A stretch of DNA of 64,000 bases from G963667975 sp963677395 (GCA_963677395.2 OY781965.2:62001-126000), one strand, 5' to 3'. Shown: positions 51,722 through 60,096, numbered from the stretch's first letter. Notes: generated by a model from the sequence alone, not told the origin. Translations and numbers: made by a program.

Positions 51722-51945
51722 TTAGTAGCCTCCTGTAATTTGGAATTCAATTCATTTTCGTATTTTTTAAAAAAAGAAATAATGGCTATTGCTATATCAG
51801 GATTATGCCGATCTTGTTGTAGAACTGCATTAACAGTTCTGATAGATTTGCCGCATTTCTTTGCAATAATTTTTGCCCAGCATGAAGGTTTTTTTTCAAG
51901 GTTGTAAATCCTTGTCAATTCATTTATAATACTTTCAGTATACAT
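51718..51945 (-). CDS. Small DNA-binding protein, Cro-like candidate
   Basis: A 75-residue protein (MYTESIINELTRIYNLEKKP) with a helix-turn-helix-like middle (IAKKCGKSIRTVNAVLQQDR). It is the first gene transcribed leftward from the switch region, opposite the repressor-like gene at 52098, the usual place of a Cro-type regulator. Confidence 0.65.
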   Translation of the reverse strand: MYTESIINELTRIYNLEKKPSCWAKIIAKKCGKSIRTVNAVLQQDRHNPDIAIAIISFFKKYENELNSKLQEATK

Positions 51946-51969
51946 AGTACTATTATATCATTGTTCTTA

Positions 51970-52059
51970 ACTAAAATTGTGCTAATTTTGCACTAGAATT
52001 GTGCAGCAAATATAGTACAGTTTGCAACTAAAATAGCATTGATGTAATAAAAATAGCAT
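51970..52059. promoter_or_regulatory. Lysogeny-switch operators and divergent promoters
   Basis: Repeats ACTAAAATTGTGC (51970-51982), ACTAGAATTGTGC (51992-52004), ACTAAAATAGCAT (52027-52039) and a related AAAAATAGCAT copy ending at 52059 lie between the divergent regulators, with the TGCAC/GTGCA palindrome around 51989-52005. A plus-strand box TAATTTTG (51983-51990) and a minus-strand box TATATTTG (52007-52014) interleave with them, so bound repressor could block both promoters. Confidence 0.7.
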
Positions 52060-52097
52060 CGAATGCGTAATTTATAAACATTCTAAATTATAAAACA

Positions 52098-52436
52098 ATG
52101 TATAGCAAGGCTTTATATGATTTAATACATGAAAAAAAAATAACAGATAGCGAAGCAGCAAGAGTGATAAAAGTTACACATTCAGGCTATAAAAATTCAC
52201 TTCAAAATGGTGCATGTAAATTTGATCATGCAATACAATTAATGAATCATTACAATATTTCTTTAAGTGATATTATTTCTTATGCAACGGGAACCCAGGT
52301 TTCAGAACCAATTGCAGAATACACACGTCAAAATACAGTACCAGTAAGCTACTATAATGAGATGAAAGAATCACTTCAGGATCATATTATATCTCTGAAG
52401 GAACAAATTGCATTTTTAAAAGAACAAGTCAAATGA
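52098..52436 (+). CDS. Repressor-like HTH protein with C-terminal coiled coil
   Basis: A 112-residue protein. The N-terminal part reads as a helix-turn-helix (KITDSEAARVIKVTHSGYKN, residues about 14-33) and the C-terminus as a leucine-zipper-like coiled coil (YYNEMKESLQDHIISLKEQI). It is divergent from the early operon, adjacent to attR and the only plus-strand gene at this end. It is the best candidate for the prophage repressor. It lacks a LexA-like autoprotease domain, so induction would need an antirepressor. Confidence 0.75.
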   Translation: MYSKALYDLIHEKKITDSEAARVIKVTHSGYKNSLQNGACKFDHAIQLMNHYNISLSDIISYATGTQVSEPIAEYTRQNTVPVSYYNEMKESLQDHIISLKEQIAFLKEQVK

Positions 52437-52532
52437 TTCTAAAGTGCTTAAAAATTGTCTCAGATATGACAAATAAAAAAATAAATAATACATTAATAAT
52501 CTTATTATCAGTAAATTATAATATAACAATTT

Positions 52533-52563
52533 AGTCCTGGTGGGACCACAAAAACCAGGGCGG
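52533..52563 (+). repeat. attR of prophage 1 / attL of prophage 2 (31-bp direct repeat)
   Basis: Exact copy of 8121-8151, holding the last part of the tRNA without the rest of the gene. It is the junction between two tandem prophages. Confidence 0.93.
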
Positions 52564-52583
52564 CGATTCTAAATCTGCCGCCC
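52558..52583 (+). terminator. Hairpin beside the second att copy
   Basis: GGGCGGC (52558-52564) pairs with GCCGCCC (52577-52583), with a further GATT/AATC inner stem. Counterpart of 8147-8170 with compensating base changes. Confidence 0.6.
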
Positions 52584-52705
52584 TAATTATTTAAAAATCA
52601 ATATGTTATAAGTTTAAAAATCAACGCCAAAACCTCGCTTTTTTGACGAAATTCTGACGAAATAGGGTAAATTAGGATAGTTTTGGCGCAATTCTGACAT
52701 CCAAA

Positions 52706-53878
52706 ATGGCAAAAGTTTCTCTTTTCCTATCTGATAAAAAAAAGAAAGATGGAACTCAAAAAGTGTATCTATCGATTACAATTAACTCTGAGAGATATAG
52801 AATTGCAAGTAATGTAGATATAGAAAAATACTTATGGGATTCTAAGCAAAATCAGGTAAGAAAAGCACATTCGGCACATGAAGAATATAATTTGATTTTG
52901 AATAATATGATTTCAAGGGCAAATGATATTCTGAAAAAAATGTACATATTAGATAAACAAGAAACTATTTCTTCATTTAAAAAGGAATGGAATAGCTACC
53001 AAGTGTCGGTAGAAAGCTTTGTGAAGTATGCCGAGAAGTATCTTGAAGATAAAAAACTTAGTTTCAAAGAATCCACTATAAAATCAAAAAGAACTGCAAT
53101 CAAGAAAATTTCTTCCTACAACAAGCAAACAACTATTGCAGATATAAATTATGAGTATTTAACTGACTTTGAGAATTGGTTGATCAAAAAGGATTATGAT
53201 ATTAATTACCGGCACAAAATTTTTAAAGATCTGAAAACATTCTTAACGTATTATTATAAAACAAAAAACAGTAGCCATCTTAATCCTTTTAAAGATTTCA
53301 AGCTTAAAAAGGGTAAGTCAAGAATTATTTATATTGATTTACAAGAACTTAATCAATTAAAGGATTTTTATAAATCTAATCTACTTAAGGATAAAATTGA
53401 GTGGAAATTAGCTCTAAGGGCATGGCTGTTTTCGGCAACATGCGGTGGATTAAGAAAAAGTGATTTGTTTAAAATCGGTCAAAAGAATGTAATAAATGGA
53501 AGGATTGATTTATCTGTGACAAAGTTGGAGACTATTAATAAAGAACACTTAAGCTTTAAGATTACAAATTATGGACAAAAGCTTATTGATGATGCCGTAA
53601 AAGAGGGCTATAAAAAGGTGTTTTTTGCTTGTGCTAATGAAGATACCGTGAATAGGTCAATGAAAGAAATTGCATCGCTTTTAAAAATAAAAAAAGAGAT
53701 ATCACTACATGTTGCAAGACATACATTTGCAACTCATTTTTATAGTTCAACAAAAGATATTATAGCGCTTCAGAAAATTTTAGGGCATAACTCAATAAAC
53801 AGTACAATAATTTACGCTCATTCCCAGCAGCAAGATATTGATAACAGCATGGACCAATTTGAAAAATTCACAAGGTAG
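52706..53878 (+). CDS. int: Tyrosine recombinase (integrase) of prophage 2
   Basis: A 390-residue integrase, collinear with the one at 8290 and roughly three-quarters identical. The catalytic residues are conserved: R250 (CGGLRKSDL), H335-x-x-R338 (HVARHTFAT), H361 (LGHNSINS) and Y370 (TIIYAH). The N-terminal arm-binding region differs most, so the two enzymes may use different arm sites around the same tRNA core. The ~140-bp att-int spacer is also homologous to that of prophage 1. A hairpin follows directly. Confidence 0.96.
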   Translation: MAKVSLFLSDKKKKDGTQKVYLSITINSERYRIASNVDIEKYLWDSKQNQVRKAHSAHEEYNLILNNMISRANDILKKMYILDKQETISSFKKEWNSYQVSVESFVKYAEKYLEDKKLSFKESTIKSKRTAIKKISSYNKQTTIADINYEYLTDFENWLIKKDYDINYRHKIFKDLKTFLTYYYKTKNSSHLNPFKDFKLKKGKSRIIYIDLQELNQLKDFYKSNLLKDKIEWKLALRAWLFSATCGGLRKSDLFKIGQKNVINGRIDLSVTKLETINKEHLSFKITNYGQKLIDDAVKEGYKKVFFACANEDTVNRSMKEIASLLKIKKEISLHVARHTFATHFYSSTKDIIALQKILGHNSINSTIIYAHSQQQDIDNSMDQFEKFTR

Positions 53879-53903
53879 TTTTTTTACAAACCTTTCGAAT
53901 AGC

Positions 53904-53934
53904 AAAAAGGCATCTCACTGCGAGATGCCTTTTT
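53904..53934. terminator. Bidirectional terminator after int
   Basis: AAAAAGGCATCTC / GAGATGCCTTTTT, 13-bp stem with a 5-nt loop, serving int and the opposing tail operon. Confidence 0.88.
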
Positions 53935-53937
53935 TGA

Positions 53938-54132
53938 TTAATTTCCCAATTCACTAATTTCCTCCGGAGTCAGATCAAACGGCCAATGGCCATAATCAAA
54001 ACTAATGTCACGATCTTCTTTTATGACAACCCCGTTCAGCGTTGTTTTCAGGTCACAGGTTACCGAACCATCCGGGTTTATTTTTTTTACACTGGCCATA
54101 TTATAGCCATCGAATTGTACTGTCTTTTCCAT
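53938..54132 (-). CDS. Small hypothetical phage protein
   Basis: A 64-residue protein (MEKTVQFDGYNMASVKKINP ... LTPEEISELGN), last gene of the tail operon, 2 bp after the fibre gene. In place and ending it corresponds to 9476-9679 in prophage 1. The function is unknown. Confidence 0.65.
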   Translation of the reverse strand: MEKTVQFDGYNMASVKKINPDGSVTCDLKTTLNGVVIKEDRDISFDYGHWPFDLTPEEISELGN

Positions 54133-54134
54133 TG

Positions 54135-56585
54135 TTAATCCTTTCTTCTAAGTAAAACCATAATATCAATTCCACCGGTGCCGTTTCCGGTAGCGTTAAG
54201 CCTCAAAGTCATTGCGTTTACCATATCCACCGAGCAATCTGCAAGCTGCCGGAAAATCATCGTTTTCCCGTTATTAATTGTCTTCCCGGTTATCAGCGTA
54301 ACGTTGTCACTGGCCGGATTTAAAACCGCCTGAAAATTCGTGATATTACCTGCAGACAATGTATTACGCAAGACAATCATTTCCACCATGTAGCCAGTCG
54401 GGATTGTCATATCCTTGTTAGCTGTTCCGGCTGCAATATTTGTGGTAAACTTACCACTCCAGCACTTTTGAATCATCGGTTTTTCAATCAGGGATACGCC
54501 CCCGCTGATCAACCCGTGTGCAGAATTTTTGTTTGAATCCAATACCGTATAATGCCCGAAGTTCTCCCCTTTAAAGCACATTACACATCCCAGGGAATTA
54601 AGGGTCATCACCTCTATAATCGTTGTGCCGGCACCCTGATTTCTCAGATAGAACGCTGTGCCAATTGAATTGAATGAAAACGTTACATCAAAAGCACCGG
54701 TTAACTGGTTTGAGTATGCAAAGCCTGCAACATTATCATTTACCGTGAAATATGTTGCTGTGGTTGATCCTTTAATCCTGATGGTATATTTCTTCCCGTT
54801 TTCCAGCAGTGTTTTGTAAATCCCCCCGTTGCCGGTAGTCTGTAAAGTTGTAGCATTGGTGATGGAAGCAGCACCAACAAGGGTAAACCCGGTTAAGAAA
54901 CTCCAGCCGGATAACAGATCATTATTACCTGCCCCTTCATCCACAAGAGGGATAATGTAATCAGAGCGGTAATTGTTGAATAAATCCGGGTAATCAGCAG
55001 CCACAAATGCACGGTTGTAAAGAAACAAATTCGAAAGCTTCCCGGCAAAATAGCTTGTTCCCCTTCCATATTCAAGCAAGGTTGCAATAAAGGGAGTCGC
55101 CGTAATGGCTACAAAACTCCATTTGTTTAACGGTAAGGTGGTTGTTTGTATATTGTTTACATATACTGTTGTACCTACTATCCCGCTTCCAAATGTAAGT
55201 ACATTCGTTGCACTTGTACCCACTGTGAGATTTGTCCCAAAATTCAGGAAATTCACATTGTTTTTGGTGGGATAAATCCAAAAACAAAATGACGTAACCG
55301 AACCACTGAATCCGGAAGAGATATAACCCGTAACACCGTCCATGATTACCCCCTTCAGGTCACCGCCCCACTTCCAGTTAATGTGAGAATACGGATCAAT
55401 CCCTAAAGCTTTTACCCTGAGTTTGTTAATGCTGTTTTCCAGAAAGCTCTCAATACTCACAGCATCCGCATAATTGGTGATATTGTTTCCCGAACCAATC
55501 AGCTGCTGCAGTGCAGCACTCAAATGTGAAAGAGTAATCTGGCTGTTCTGAATATCGCTGCCTAAAAGCTTTGCCGAGAGGCGGGTAACGACATCATCAT
55601 AGGCAAGCTTTAACTCTGCAGTAAAAGCAGCCGTGACCAGGTCAAGGATTGCATTATTGACATGAACATGCGCTTTGTCGGCAGCATCCCCGTAACGGGT
55701 AAGATTGTCATAGGTAATACTCTCGAGCACGTTGTAATTACTATGAGCGTGCTTTACCTGGTAAGCTTCTGTCAACTGTATTATATAAGCAGTTGTGAAG
55801 TCATTTTCGGATAAACCCTTTCCGACAATCTTATCAACCTTTCCAGCCAGGGTATTGGTCATAGTTGTAGCAAAATTGGGATCATTCCCCAAAGCCGCCG
55901 CAAGTTCCTGAAGCGTATCCAATGTTCCCGGTGCACTGCCAAGTAGATTCGAAATAGCCTGGTTAATCAGGTTATTTACCGACTGAAGGTTTACAGCGTC
56001 AAAATTAGCGAGAGGATCTGCAATATTGTGAAGCCGTTTTTGATTCCCGTCAAAATCATGCAGAACCTTTACGGACTGAAACATCAAATTGTAAAACTCC
56101 TCAAAGGATATACGGATCCATTTCCCTGCAGCCTTGCTTCCAATCAGGATGTCATTGTCATTATTGACAAGGCTGTGAGCCGGATGCGAAGAATTTGGGG
56201 AATCAACGCTATGTACCAGTGAGCGGACTAAAGAAAGATCATTCTTTAAAGTGGTTGTAAAGTCATTCTCGGATAAGCCTTTGCCGGCAACTTTATCAAC
56301 CTTCCCCGAGATCATGTTCAGGATCGTGGTGGCAAAGTTGGGGTCATTATTCAAAGCCGCCGCAAGCTCCTGAAGCGTATCCAGGGTTCCAGGTGCGCTG
56401 CTGAGCAGCTGACTGACCTTTAAATCCGTGTAATCATTTGCCAGGTCATTTGCTTCAGACAAGCTGTCCGCGATGCTGTTCACGATCAGGGTAAGCACCT
56501 GTCGTACCTTGAACGCATCGATATCCTTTTGCCCGTTATCGGTGATATACGAGGCAATGGAAGAGTAAACACTGCTAAAATCCAT
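54135..56585 (-). CDS. Tail fibre protein with internal repeats and LamG domain
   Basis: An 816-residue receptor-binding candidate. The N-terminus is helical and may attach to the tail. A ~60-residue unit occurs twice, near 60-117 and 213-270 (each with SAPGTLDTLQELAAAL and a KVDK-x(2)-GKGLSENDFTT end), a common tail-fibre spacer. A LamG/concanavalin-like domain follows near 415-520 (VTSFCFWIYPTKNN; NKWSFVAITATPF; GKLSNLFLYNRAF), then further beta-rich sequence. It overlaps the upstream gene by 11 bp. It probably sets host range. Confidence 0.82.
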   Translation of the reverse strand: MDFSSVYSSIASYITDNGQKDIDAFKVRQVLTLIVNSIADSLSEANDLANDYTDLKVSQLLSSAPGTLDTLQELAAALNNDPNFATTILNMISGKVDKVAGKGLSENDFTTTLKNDLSLVRSLVHSVDSPNSSHPAHSLVNNDNDILIGSKAAGKWIRISFEEFYNLMFQSVKVLHDFDGNQKRLHNIADPLANFDAVNLQSVNNLINQAISNLLGSAPGTLDTLQELAAALGNDPNFATTMTNTLAGKVDKIVGKGLSENDFTTAYIIQLTEAYQVKHAHSNYNVLESITYDNLTRYGDAADKAHVHVNNAILDLVTAAFTAELKLAYDDVVTRLSAKLLGSDIQNSQITLSHLSAALQQLIGSGNNITNYADAVSIESFLENSINKLRVKALGIDPYSHINWKWGGDLKGVIMDGVTGYISSGFSGSVTSFCFWIYPTKNNVNFLNFGTNLTVGTSATNVLTFGSGIVGTTVYVNNIQTTTLPLNKWSFVAITATPFIATLLEYGRGTSYFAGKLSNLFLYNRAFVAADYPDLFNNYRSDYIIPLVDEGAGNNDLLSGWSFLTGFTLVGAASITNATTLQTTGNGGIYKTLLENGKKYTIRIKGSTTATYFTVNDNVAGFAYSNQLTGAFDVTFSFNSIGTAFYLRNQGAGTTIIEVMTLNSLGCVMCFKGENFGHYTVLDSNKNSAHGLISGGVSLIEKPMIQKCWSGKFTTNIAAGTANKDMTIPTGYMVEMIVLRNTLSAGNITNFQAVLNPASDNVTLITGKTINNGKTMIFRQLADCSVDMVNAMTLRLNATGNGTGGIDIMVLLRRKD

Positions 56586-57744
56586 AGTTGTTTAAATTAT
56601 CTTGTGAAGGAAAATCTGAATTAAAATCATGATTAAATGCATCGGAGAAATCCGGGTTCTTCGGAGCTTCTGTAAACTCTATACTGTCTTCCGGAAGGGG
56701 TTCTGCAGATCGTTTGGCCAGATAGATTTTGTCCGTCTCGGAGTAATAATATTCGAAGGAAAAATCATTGAGCTGGCCGGGGATGCTTTTATCCTCGAAT
56801 TTGCTGACAATTATCCTTTTTGGAGTAGAATTTACATAGTGAAAGCGAAAAATGCTTTCAAAAAACTGTTTTGCCCAGCTGGTATAAGCATCATTTTTGA
56901 GATAACCGGTACTTTTGGCGTAAACCGTTTTTTTCTCAATATCATATTCCTGGTATGACTTTAAGAATAAAGCCGATTCGACCTGATGATCTCCCCGGGT
57001 TTCTGACTGCCCGTTAAAGCGGATAATATCAATTCCGCTGAAGGGATTTTCAAACAAATAGAGATCATCAAAAGAGTCGTAATCATTCTGCAGGACATAA
57101 CGCTGTACAAAGCTTAACCTGTCCCCGGTTGCGTTTGCTTTGATAATCCATAAATCGAAATAAACCGGCCGTTCAAGAGGCTGGCAAAAGGTAGCCCGCA
57201 GGTAGTTGAACTGAACGTTGAAGGAATAAAAATACCCGCCCTGAACGTTTGACATAACCACCGACCGGTAACCGGCACTTGATTTGATCCCGAGCATCAG
57301 CTTAACGTTTTGGGTAGCATAATAGCTAAGGAACTGGGGATCGTAATACTTGACCAGCAGAGCCTGCGGCTGTGAAGTGAGAAAGTTTGCATCCAGAAAC
57401 TCTGTAGCCGCCAAATAGTTTTCCGGAAGTATTCCCTTTACGGCTGTAAAAGCAACGATAAAGTTATCCTGAGCATCATCCAACACAATTGAAAAAGAGG
57501 CAACGGCATCCTGCTGTTCCATAATGTTTGCATCCGGGATGCTCACGGACAGAAGGCTGTCAATTACCTCTGAGTAATCAATCTGAACATTGCCATTTGC
57601 ATCCGGATAGTACAGTTCAGAGAGTACCAGGACGTTGTTTTTTTTCAGATACACATTAATACCGGCCGTACACTGACAAATGATGACAGGCATACTTTTA
57701 CTTAAGACCAGCGTGGGAACAGAAGAAAGAATTGAGAATGACAT
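56575..57744 (-). CDS. Phage tail protein (distal tail type)
   Basis: A 389-residue protein. From the ATG at 57744 its start (MSFSILSSVPTLVLSKSMPV) aligns with the prophage 1 protein at 13310-14797, which decides this start over one at 57777. The shared segment GIDIIRFNGQSETRGDHQ near the middle supports homology. A promoter-like site lies 16 nt upstream. Unlike prophage 1, it is separated from the tape measure by lysis and methylase genes. Confidence 0.7.
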   Translation of the reverse strand: MSFSILSSVPTLVLSKSMPVIICQCTAGINVYLKKNNVLVLSELYYPDANGNVQIDYSEVIDSLLSVSIPDANIMEQQDAVASFSIVLDDAQDNFIVAFTAVKGILPENYLAATEFLDANFLTSQPQALLVKYYDPQFLSYYATQNVKLMLGIKSSAGYRSVVMSNVQGGYFYSFNVQFNYLRATFCQPLERPVYFDLWIIKANATGDRLSFVQRYVLQNDYDSFDDLYLFENPFSGIDIIRFNGQSETRGDHQVESALFLKSYQEYDIEKKTVYAKSTGYLKNDAYTSWAKQFFESIFRFHYVNSTPKRIIVSKFEDKSIPGQLNDFSFEYYYSETDKIYLAKRSAEPLPEDSIEFTEAPKNPDFSDAFNHDFNSDFPSQDNLNNYGF

Positions 57745-57760
57745 CCTGCAGAATTTTCTG

Positions 57761-57795
57761 CAAAGCAACACCGGCAACGGCCTTTACAAAAGGAC
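57761..57795 (-). promoter_or_regulatory. Phage promoter-like site: GTCCTTT-N23-CTTTG (prophage 2 fibre operon)
   Basis: Minus-strand GTCCTTT (57795-57789), 23 bp, CTTTG (57765-57761), next to a terminator hairpin, 16 nt before the ATG at 57744. Confidence 0.7.
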
Positions 57796-57796
57796 A

Positions 57797-57825
57797 AAGG
57801 CACACCCTGAGAAAGAGTGTGCCTT
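57797..57825 (-). terminator. Terminator of the adenine methylase unit
   Basis: AAGGCACAC / GTGTGCCTT 9-bp stem; its T-tract on the minus strand is the TTTG of the next promoter-like site. Confidence 0.75.
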
Positions 57826-57866
57826 CGAACAAAAGAGCCAAAATAAATGAAGACCTCAAATATAGC

Positions 57867-58652
57867 TTAAAAATTCATTGTCAGCACTTCTGTTTTCTTT
57901 TTAGCGGAAGATCCTTTATTGACCGATACCTTCATCCCTTCAAAGCGAATCTGTTTCCATTTTCCTGTAAGGGCGTATTTTTCCAGTATATCACTGGGGT
58001 AACTCGAGAGAATAAACTTTCCTTTTATGTTTAAAAGGGTTTGTAAAAGCATCTCGAAATCATTCAGGCTATAACCGTCATAATGCCCGCAATCGCTGTT
58101 GTAATAAGGCGGGTCAATATAAAAGAAGGACTTTTCAGAATCCCGGCTGTTGATGATCCGGAGCGCATCGGTACACTCCAGCTGCACGTCCTGCAGGCGG
58201 TATGCAAATTCCTCGGTAAATGATTCTCGTTTATTTGCAATTTTTTTACTAGTGCAATTACGCTTTTTATCATACCCCCAACTAGCATCAAGCATTGAGC
58301 CGAAGCCTTCATTGGCCATAACCCAGATTGCCCAGGCACGCTTCAGCTCAGAAAACATGTGGGGATTGTGATAGATCACTTTGGCATCCGTAAATAACCT
58401 TCTGGAATGAAGGGATATCCGTACTTCCTTTTCGAGCCCTGTAAAATCATTTTGGATTACCCTGTAGAAGTTGACCAGCTCCTGGTTCGTGTCGTTCAAA
58501 ACTTCAACCTGGTGGGGTTGCTTTTCTTTTGCGAAGAAAACAGCGGCTCCCCCGGCAAATGGTTCGCAGTATAAGTTGTGCTCAGGAATGAGCGAAATGA
58601 TCCTGGAAGCTAATGTTTGCTTGCCTCCGTAGTAAGAAATAGGTGGTTTCAT
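57867..58652 (-). CDS. dam: DNA adenine methylase (D12 class)
   Basis: A 261-residue N6-adenine methyltransferase. The SAM site is YYGGKQ (7-12) and EPFAGGAAVFF (30-40), the D12-class FxGxG motif; the catalytic DPPY occurs in FFYIDPPYYNSD (about 178). The target could be GATC but is not fixed by sequence. No endonuclease lies beside it, so protection against restriction or control of phage genes is likely. It is a separate unit between the lysis genes and fibre operon, with its own terminator. Confidence 0.92.
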   Translation of the reverse strand: MKPPISYYGGKQTLASRIISLIPEHNLYCEPFAGGAAVFFAKEKQPHQVEVLNDTNQELVNFYRVIQNDFTGLEKEVRISLHSRRLFTDAKVIYHNPHMFSELKRAWAIWVMANEGFGSMLDASWGYDKKRNCTSKKIANKRESFTEEFAYRLQDVQLECTDALRIINSRDSEKSFFYIDPPYYNSDCGHYDGYSLNDFEMLLQTLLNIKGKFILSSYPSDILEKYALTGKWKQIRFEGMKVSVNKGSSAKKKTEVLTMNF

Positions 58653-58680
58653 AATGTAAAATATTCGTAATTTTGTAGCC

Positions 58681-58763
58681 TCTCACAAATAAACAGCGTA
58701 TAACATCCAAAGGCATTGAAGCCCTCGGACGGTGTTATACGCTGTTTTGTTTATGTTGTGAGA
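58681..58763. repeat. Long inverted repeat, possible structured RNA
   Basis: Arms 58681-58705 and 58733-58763 pair over TCTCACAA, ATAAAC and AGCGTATAACA with small bulges, enclosing a ~27-nt loop that itself has a GGGCTTC segment. It lies in the 141-bp gap between the holin-like gene and the adenine methylase. Confidence 0.7.
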
Positions 58764-58793
58764 GACTAGAACCCGGGGGCTTTTTTTTACATC

Positions 58794-59390
58794 TTAGTAC
58801 GTCTTTTTATCCTGAAAATTTCCATCATTTAAGCGGTAGATAAACTTCGCCGTCCTGCGATCTCCAAACCACCATGTTACACACGAAACGGTCAGATAGA
58901 TAACGATATCCGACACTTGGCTAAACAATGCCTGTGCCTGGATAGCCGTCAAAAGAGGCTCTTTGGCAGAAAGGATCTCGATTGCCTGATAAGTCAGAAC
59001 GGTAGTCAATGCAACCAGGTAAGCCGTGAGTCCGGGGCGGATAAATGACCGGAAGGTATCAACCAGCCCCATCAGCAAAGCAAGGAATTTGCCGATGAAT
59101 CCGGATTTTGTTTCAGATAATACCCCCAGCTTTTCGGTTGTGAGCAGGTCTGCATTTGCATTTTTAAGGCTTTCCACATACGCAGCTGCTTCTGCTTTCT
59201 CGATCTCCAGATCGGTTTGCGCCGTTTGAACGGCGATCTGAAGCTTTGCTTCCTGCTCGCGTTCTTTCAGATCATACTCTCTCATTTTGAGATCCTGCTC
59301 ATTTTTGAGCTTCTGAGCCTTCAGGTTCGTAAACCCGGTAATGATGTTGCCCAAAAACCCGGTGGCAACACCTAAGATTGTTTCTAACAT
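58794..59390 (-). CDS. Holin-like protein (3-TM gene-transfer-release type)
   Basis: A 198-residue protein: an N-terminal glycine-rich segment (MLETILGVATGFLGNIITGF), a coiled coil (LKNEQDLKMREYDLKEREQE) and C-terminal hydrophobic helices (LTAYLVALTTVLTYQAIEIL; VSDIVIYLTVSCVTWWFG). The RSFIRPGLTAYL segment recalls 3-TM holins of gene-transfer agents. The ATG at 59390 overlaps the lysin gene's stop by 7 bp, whereas a longer start would lie deep inside it. Release role inferred. Confidence 0.72.
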   Translation of the reverse strand: MLETILGVATGFLGNIITGFTNLKAQKLKNEQDLKMREYDLKEREQEAKLQIAVQTAQTDLEIEKAEAAAYVESLKNANADLLTTEKLGVLSETKSGFIGKFLALLMGLVDTFRSFIRPGLTAYLVALTTVLTYQAIEILSAKEPLLTAIQAQALFSQVSDIVIYLTVSCVTWWFGDRRTAKFIYRLNDGNFQDKKTY

Positions 59391-59809
59391 AATTCTATGA
59401 TTTTTAGTTTGAATGAATTGCGTCCTATTTTCGTTCTGAGCTCTGTCATGGCACGTTGAGAGTTCAGAATCGCTTTTTGTTTTGATGCCCATCCACGGTA
59501 CCAGCCTGGTAAAAGGCATCCCCTTGAATGTGTTTTCCAGCCCTTTAACGTATCCCCGGCGAAGTTGCCACAGTGAATCAGTACACCGGCACGTCCGGGT
59601 ACATTATTTACAATCCAGCACTTGCCAAACTTTTTGGAATAGAATGGGCTACACAGGTATTCTCCTGCAGGAATCCGGCTCATCCCGGTTTTATTATCCC
59701 TGTCCGGTAGTTCTATAAACTGAACTTTGATACCCAGCTCCTCGCACAGAAAATATGAAAAGGTTCCCTGGTTACCTGATTCAATTCTGATCATCAGTAC
59801 GTTAATCAT
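59384..59809 (-). CDS. DUF5675 protein, candidate phage lysin
   Basis: A 141-residue relative of the prophage 1 protein at 22479-22898: SRIPAGEYLCSPFYSKKFGK, then GVLIHCGN and THSRGCLLPGW. His79, His94 and Cys98 keep the H...HxxGC layout, with a longer loop between. It sits between a membrane/coiled-coil gene and a holin-like gene. Peptidoglycan cleavage is inferred. Confidence 0.72.
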   Translation of the reverse strand: MINVLMIRIESGNQGTFSYFLCEELGIKVQFIELPDRDNKTGMSRIPAGEYLCSPFYSKKFGKCWIVNNVPGRAGVLIHCGNFAGDTLKGWKTHSRGCLLPGWYRGWASKQKAILNSQRAMTELRTKIGRNSFKLKIIELC

Positions 59810-60080
59810 TGCTCGCTCTCCTTTTGCTTTTGAGTAAATCCTTGATCTCTTTGAGACTATCGTTAATCGTTGTAAACTGCTGTTCTACCAGCTCCTTGTT
59901 TGCCTTCTTATCGACTTCTTTTTCAATGGTCTCTATTCTGGTTTGCGTCACCGCATTCTCAATCGCTACCGTTTCGAATTTCTTATTCACGGATTTATTA
60001 TGAGTAGAAACTTTCCCGAAGATTACAATTACCAATCCCAGGTATGAAGCAACGGCCGACAAAACATAAAAGATGGTCAT
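59802..60080 (-). CDS. Membrane plus coiled-coil protein of the lysis cluster
   Basis: A 92-residue protein with one N-terminal helix (IFYVLSAVASYLGLVIVIFG) and a coiled coil (IETIEKEVDKKANKELVEQQ). Same architecture and setting as 23119-23412 of prophage 1. It is first in the lysis operon, 16 nt after a promoter-like site, and overlaps the lysin start by 8 bp. Confidence 0.65.
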   Translation of the reverse strand: MTIFYVLSAVASYLGLVIVIFGKVSTHNKSVNKKFETVAIENAVTQTRIETIEKEVDKKANKELVEQQFTTINDSLKEIKDLLKSKRRASND

Positions 60081-60096
60081 AGTCTCAAATTTTGAG

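Larger units (their letters stand above)
8121..52563. mobile_element. Prophage 1, complete tailed phage (~44.4 kb)
   Basis: Bounded by 31-bp direct repeats in a tRNA gene and carrying a tyrosine integrase at one end and a divergent repressor switch at the other. Between them are primase-helicase, head protease, capsid, terminase, portal, holin, lysin candidate, tape measure and tail-tip genes. All essential modules of a tailed phage are open, so it may be inducible. The DNA is visibly more AT-rich than the flanking host genes. Confidence 0.93.

Noticed and set aside
52533..52563. A second tRNA gene at the right att copy
   Set aside because: Only the 3' part of the tRNA (T-loop onward) is present, so it is the duplicated att core and not a gene.
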